The translations under genes were made by a program, and so were the position numbers. A stretch of 64,000 bases of DNA from assembly GCA_036346395.1 (NCBI GenBank), contig CM070594.1, forward strand, positions 57,583,519-57,647,518. The letters are read 5' to 3'. Source of the stretch: Hsuehochloa calcarea (taxonomy: Eukaryota > Streptophyta > Magnoliopsida > Poales > Poaceae). Below the pieces are notes generated by a model. That model ran no database searches. It was not told the origin of the DNA and worked only from the letters and a program-made list of their open reading frames with translations. How positions within the stretch are numbered: position 1 is the first letter of the stretch; every line of letters starts with the position of its first letter. Below, in pieces: positions 59,064 to 64,000 of the stretch.

Positions 59064-59719
59064 TGTTGGACCGAAAAGGCGACTAGAGGGGGGGGTGAAT
59101 AGGAGCACGCTCACTTTTTCACAAAATATGAATTCAACACAATTTCACTCCAATAGCTATGATGAAGCTATGAAGATCAATATACCAAGATAAATGGAAG
59201 ACTAGTATTTCATCCAATTAAACCCCTAAGCAATGCGACAAAAATCAGCAAGAATCAAAACTAACAGAGACTGGCCGGTCGACCATTTATTATCTTGGCG
59301 GTTTGACCGGTACTAAATCGGTCTGACCTCTGGTGTGGGGCGGTCGGACCGCACCAAATCGGTCGACCGACGGTGTGGGGCGGTCGACCGGCAGCTCGTA
59401 ACAAAGTAAAAACGGCCGATGACGAAGTTGCAATTAGGTCTAACTTTTGATTCTCAACTCCAAACTTCACGAAACTTTGCACACACCTTCTCTATGATAT
59501 TAAGGACCTATTCCAATCAACAATTATGATAATTCTTGGACGAACAAAGATCTTTTATGATCTGATTGAAGAAGGGTGCAAAACCGGGCAAAAGTGAAAA
59601 CTAGATCCAATCGCTTGCTCGTGGGTGATTGATGATCAAATTGATCCTAGATGGGTTCCCACACATCACAGCAAGCTAATCCACGTAAAAGAATCAATCA
59701 CAAACTCGCGGATCAAAGA
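59064..59719 (-). repeat. 5' LTR of copia element B, interrupted
   Basis: It matches 52399 to about 53056 closely, except in the motif-rich section 59265-59410, and stops at 59719 where a gypsy element enters after aaaga. Confidence 0.88.
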
Positions 59720-62069
59720 TGTAATATTCTGAAAATCATATTAATAGCAATAAAAATAATAAGTTAAGCAATTAAAGAAATTTGGGTTTTTGCGTAATTA
59801 AATAAAAAGGGATTTATGAAAAATAGTATTTTCGGATTTTTTTTTTATGAGCTATAAATAGATTTTTGGTTCTCTAGAAAAAACCCTAGCATATTTCCCA
59901 CCCTAGCCGCCAGTTTTCTTTTCTCCTGGGGTTAGCCGCCGCCGCCAACAAATTCTTGCTCCTGCGTTGTTTTTCTTTTCTCCAGCAAATTTCCGCCACG
60001 CTAGCCGCTTTGTCTTTGTCTTGGGCGCCGCACCGACCGTCTTCTTATTCTTGTGATCTCTTGGGTCCTGCTTTGCGCCGACCGAAGCCAAGGCTGCGTC
60101 TCTGGCATGGAGCCGAAGCTGCGCCATTCTTGGCTGTGGGTCACTGAACGCATTGCGTGGACCGCCGGCCATGGCTTGACTGGGCTGCTGCGGCCGCATT
60201 GCTCGCTAGCCGTGGTCGTGAACTACTGAACGCTGTATTGCCGTCTGTGTGCGTGGTTGCCGAAACCATCTGCCGCCGTACGCAACACCCGAGCGTGGAG
60301 TTAGCTCTCGTATTTTTTCTTGTTCTTAGTCGCTAGCGCTAGTAGTTAATTAGTAGGGTTGAGATTTGTAGTTGATTATTTATTGGTACTAGTGATTTGT
60401 TTTTCTTGGCGTAGCTAAGTATACTTGCAAGAATTAGAGGTTATCATCCGCATTAATTAGAGAAGCTGATTTATAGATCCGCTTAGCTGCTATTATGTTG
60501 TACGATTTATTCGGGTATCTTAATGGCGAAATTTGAAAATACCATCTCCTAGATAATCGTAGATAATATCGATAGCTTTCTGTAGCATATTGAATCATGT
60601 CGATCGGACAAGTAGATTTCGAGATATGATTTTCGGAAGACCGCTGTTTTACGGTTATCGACTTTCGGCGCTGTTTTGGTAGATCGGTTATTAAAAATAG
60701 TAAATGGCTTAATTAGAGTTTTTGATCTACATGAAAGTTGTAGATATTTGTCCAATGGTTCTGTAGGATCTGAGAACACGCATTTTGGTTGAGTAAAACA
60801 AAAGTTATGAAATCTGGAAGACCTGCTGTTCCGAAGCGGACAGACCGACTTTCTGGGCTAAATACGGAGGGTTAGATGATTTAATTAGAAGTCTTCGTAA
60901 TCTAAGAAAATGTGGATAATTTTATAAAGAATCCAGAATGGGGTGGTTTGTGGTGATCGGACTTTCGAGTAAAAAGTTACGTTCGTTTTAGTACTAAGAC
61001 AGCTATGGGTAACTATTCGATACCGCGTAACGTAGTATATTTGGGGACGGTAGGAGCGATGTATATTGATTGTTATTCGTATGATGCTGTAGCTTGTATT
61101 GAGATGTGTGTATTTAATGTAGGAGAAGCGTCGTACTTGTTGCCATCTTCGAGTCAAATTGTGCGTCGCAACTAGTAAAGGCAAGTGCATGGTAGACAGC
61201 GATCAATGATCGATCACTGTTTTCTTTATCTTCTATTACCATTATTGTTGTGCTTTTATCTTGTTTAATTGCAAGCAATGGAATGGTATGGATTTATATT
61301 GTTAATGGACATGATGAAAAGTTGGATATGATGTTTATGATGGAGTTTGCCTGTTTGCATTCATAAGCATCTTTGCATAAGAGAAGGTGATCATGATTGA
61401 TCACAACTCCACGGGAGTGGAGGAGGTCCCCGATCCTTTTGGAGGAACGGGCTTGAGAGTGAATGTTGTCGCGAGCATTCACTCACGCTATCCCGGATAC
61501 GCGAAAGAAGTGCATGTGGACATATAGATTAGAGTTGCATTGATATTTGAGATTAATGAATGAGAATGTTAATAGAAGTGCATGTGATGATAATGAAGTT
61601 ATTGATTGCTGATGATTTATTATTATCGGTGTATATCGATGTAATTGCTGAGTCGTGGACTCACCCTTGCTCTATTGTTGTTTTTAGGTGATCTTCGAGG
61701 ATGCCGTAATTGAGAGCGAGTAGAGCACATGGACATCACATGATCATTCGCCATGATAATCTTTTCATTCAATATTGGTTTACACTTGGACATGTTAGTT
61801 ATTGAATAATGTTTAGGATATCATTTGGACTAGACTAGTTGCTTTATTAATTTGGATTCATTGGTTGATGCTGCTTTGGATTATTTGCCTGGTTTTATTC
61901 CCCTTGCTTATTGATTATCGTTTGATCCATATTTATACATGTTCGTTTGTGATCCTTGGATATGATTATTGTTGTTCTCTTGCTGAAATTTTATAGTGTG
62001 TCAATGATTATTAGTTTGGAAGGGTAGTTTAGTGGCATTCCAGGCTCAGTGTTGGGCTGGGGTGTTACA
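59720..62069 (+). repeat. 5' LTR of the gypsy element
   Basis: It is 2,350 bp, beginning tgtaatattctg and ending ggtgttaca. A TATA-like gctataaatag lies at about 59851-59861. The general structure resembles the long solo LTRs elsewhere in the window, but the sequence is clearly different. Confidence 0.85.
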
Positions 62070-62071
62070 GT

Positions 62072-62083
62072 TGGTATCAGAGC
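62072..62083 (+). other. Primer binding site of the gypsy element
   Basis: tggtatcagagc lies 2 bp after the LTR. Confidence 0.88.
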
Positions 62084-62331
62084 GGGCTTTAGGTCCGTGG
62101 TGAATAGATTAACAACTTAGGCAAACAAAAATTGTTAAAATTTGTTTTAGTTTGGTAAATCAACTAAAATTTGCTAATGGTTAACTAACCTAAAATTTGA
62201 CACACCAAAGGTACGAGAGGTTAGAGAGAGGTACGAATATAGTTTTTACGCTTCCGTTATGTTGTTTATTGATGAAGGAGTTTATTTTGATCTTTGAACT
62301 CATTGTGTATTGTTGATTGTGGTTGATAGCT

Positions 62332-64000
62332 ATGCCGAGGGGTAGAGGACGTGGTCGTGGTGGCCGCGGTCGTGGAGGTCGTGGTCGCGGGCGAGGTTCC
62401 GTGGAGCCACCTCCTGTAGCAGTTGAGTCAGTAGCTGAGGGGGTTGCTGTTGACCCGCCTCCGGTTGTGGTCCAAGATGAGACCCCCGCTTTGCTGAGAG
62501 AGTTGGTGGGAGAGATCGTGTTTTCGTCAACAGCGCCGGCAGCCTATTGTCGCGGCATCCGTTGTTGCTCTGCCGCACATCCACCGGTTCCGAGGCGCGA
62601 TGTCACCGAGAGTGGATGGGGTTGAGGTTGGATTCGCTTGACGGTCAGCACACCGGTCGAGCGTGCAATGGATGGTTGCGCTACATGGAGAGGCGCTTTG
62701 GAGCTTTGGAGATGTCTTCACATCGAGGGTCCGCTTTGTAGCCTTTCATTGAAAGGGCGCGATATTTGGTGGGGGGCGTGTTGTCTTCGAGGACCGCCAC
62801 TCAAGGGCGATCACTTGGGAGGATTTTGTAGATCGTTCAAGGGAAGTTCTACCCCTATTCTTTTGTTGAGAAGATGGAGGTTGCCTTGACGACCTTTGCT
62901 CGTGGGAAGAGGTCTATTCTTGAGTATGAGGTCGAGTTCAACAACTTGGTTCGCCGTTCCTTCAAGATGGCGAACGATGATCTTCGAAAGCCAAGAGGTT
63001 CCGTCTGGTCTCACCTGAGTGCCGACATGTGTTGGGAGCTACTCCACTCTGTGACTACTGACTCTATTGTGGAGCAAGCTAGAGGCATGGAGTTGGAGAT
63101 GCACTCACAAAGGCGCAAGCCTCGGTGGATCGGTAGCTTCCGTGGTGACCAAGAGGAGTTCTAGTGAGGGAAGTGGTCTGCTCAACGACACGCTTTCAAG
63201 AAATTCAAGGAGGACCGCATCTTTCAGTCTAAGCAATCGAGGCCGTTCCTTCTTGGCGCCTCGCCCTATTGCGGTACTCGGCTCTTCGTCTCCGTCCGAG
63301 GCGTGGCATGCTTTGCTTTAAGTGCGGTGATGGACACTGCTACTGAAAGTGCACTTGGACGGAGATTGCCGTCGGTGTGGCCGGCCGGTCACAAGGAGCG
63401 GGTGTGTCGCCGTAACCCGCTTAGCGTGATCAAGTGGGAGCTGTGCCATCTTCTTCTTCTTGATGGGTCCGCCGAGGATCTTTTCGATGATGATCGCTCC
63501 ACCAGCGATGCCATTTCCTTCACTTGGGCGCCAAATAGGTACCATCGGCACCGCCACCTTCGCACCGCTCAGTTGCACGACCGCCTTACCGCACCGCCAC
63601 GCCAGATTGGGGCTCTCGCCGCCCGCCGTCGTCTTCCTTCGCCATGGCGCCACCGAGTGTACGCCATGCCTCTCGCAGAGTCCGCGGTCGCCCCGACGTG
63701 GTGACAGTACTTTGCTTGTGGATTCGTTTGATGCTTTAGTCCTTTTCGATTCAGTGCTACCTTTTCGCTTGTCTCAACGGCGTTTGCTAGGAGAGCGAAC
63801 TTGAGTATGCGATGGATTTCTCGATCGGTGTTGGTTAGTTCTCCGGGGTATTATTGCTAGCTCACTGCTTGTCCCGGGTGTTCTATTATCATTGATGGAG
63901 AGAAGTTCACGCGAATTTGATAGTTATTCAAATGGAGCCGCTCGACGTTATCTTGGGTATGGATTGGTTGCACTCTTATCGAGCCGTGATATCTTGTTTC
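62332..64000 (+). pseudogene. Gypsy gag-protease region with multiple frame breaks
   Basis: The ATG at 62332 opens an Arg/Gly-rich N-terminus (MPRGRGRGRGGRGRGGRGRG) that runs to about 62625. Later pieces in other frames match a gypsy gag domain: WLRYMERRFGALEM at about 62675, FYPYSFVEKMEVAL at about 62850 (part in each frame), and LEYEVEFNNLVRRSFKM at about 62920. A zinc knuckle pair lies at 63300-63420: the first is short by one residue and has a stop, the second is split by a one-base loss between CRRCGR and GHKERVC. At 63930-64000 LDVILGMDWLHSYRAVISC is the region just after the protease active site. The DTG active site itself was not located. No product can be made as read. Confidence 0.8.

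Larger units (their letters stand above)
52399..59719 (-). mobile_element. Ty1/copia element B (SIRE-like), minus strand, pol-deleted
   Basis: The 3' LTR is 52399-54195 and the 5' LTR begins at 59064; on the plus strand both start tgttggaccgaaaaggcg. Primer site and polypurine tract are in the expected places. The internal region contains gag (56742-59004), a piece of protease joined to RNase H (56052-56745), and about 1.8 kb of non-coding sequence before the 3' LTR. Integrase and most of reverse transcriptase are missing. A gypsy element breaks the 5' LTR at 59719, so the true right end lies beyond the window. The left flank taatg (52394-52398) is the expected target duplication. Confidence 0.88.
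59720..64000 (+). mobile_element. Ty3/gypsy element, plus strand, 3' end beyond window
   Basis: It starts with an LTR (59720-62069) with TGTAA...TTACA termini, then a primer binding site, a gag region, and at the window end a retropepsin-like sequence. Its insertion into the 5' LTR of copia B is marked by the interrupted match and the 5-bp candidate target aaaga (59715-59719). It is the youngest event in the 47-64 kb nest. The 3' LTR is not visible, so completeness cannot be judged. The gag-pro region has one-base frame breaks. Confidence 0.85.

Noticed and set aside
1..64000. tRNA or rRNA genes
   Set aside because: Only retrotransposon primer-binding sites resembling initiator-Met tRNA were seen; no cloverleaf or rRNA sequence was recognised.

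Overview
This window looks like repeat-rich nuclear DNA of a grass (Poaceae, plausibly Oryza or a close relative). No bacterial-style gene layout, rRNA, tRNA or CRISPR array is visible. Almost everything is transposable-element (TE) sequence: LTR retrotransposons and solo LTRs, hAT, Mutator-like and PIF/Harbinger DNA elements, and decayed plant mobile domain (PMD) genes. The only conventional gene I can defend is a cytidine deaminase (CDA) on the minus strand at 15958-16902. It has lost a zinc-ligand cysteine and carries two offsetting one-base shifts, so it may be non-functional here.

Layout. 1-3187: a gag-only Ty1/copia derivative, cut by the window edge. 3777-15102: a short LTR element whose interior holds a 5.6-kb hAT transposon (4333-9956, with a decayed transposase and a Mutator-type MITE) and whose 3' LTR is split by a 4.1-kb solo LTR (10851-14911). 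15958-16902: CDA, with a TATA box at 17051-17060. 17183 to about 23630: an old minus-strand copia element. 23935-24809: a PIF/Harbinger element with TTA target duplication. About 26300-33250: a PMD gene between long inverted repeats, interrupted by a minus-strand solo LTR (29048-32312). 33600-34850: a second PMD relic. About 35950-41400: an inverted-repeat-flanked element carrying a piece of LTR and split by another solo LTR (36898-39778). 45055-46790: a third PMD relic, on the plus strand. About 47480-64000: a nest of insertions. Old copia A is interrupted by a solo LTR (48530-51650) and then by copia B (52399-59719 and beyond), whose own 5' LTR is interrupted by a Ty3/gypsy element (59720 to beyond the window).

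Several insertions are anchored by target-site duplications readable in the sequence: caccc, aatag, atacataaa, TTA, and near-perfect ggaag/gaaag and attat/aatat. These give a relative order of insertion. Coding relics carry stops, one-base indels and internal deletions, so most are marked as pseudogenes. I saw no prokaryote-like novel system. The most unusual items are the inverted-repeat-bounded PMD gene with two more PMD relics within 20 kb, the damaged cytidine deaminase, and an inverted-repeat element that appears to carry a fragment of an LTR also present 25 kb away.
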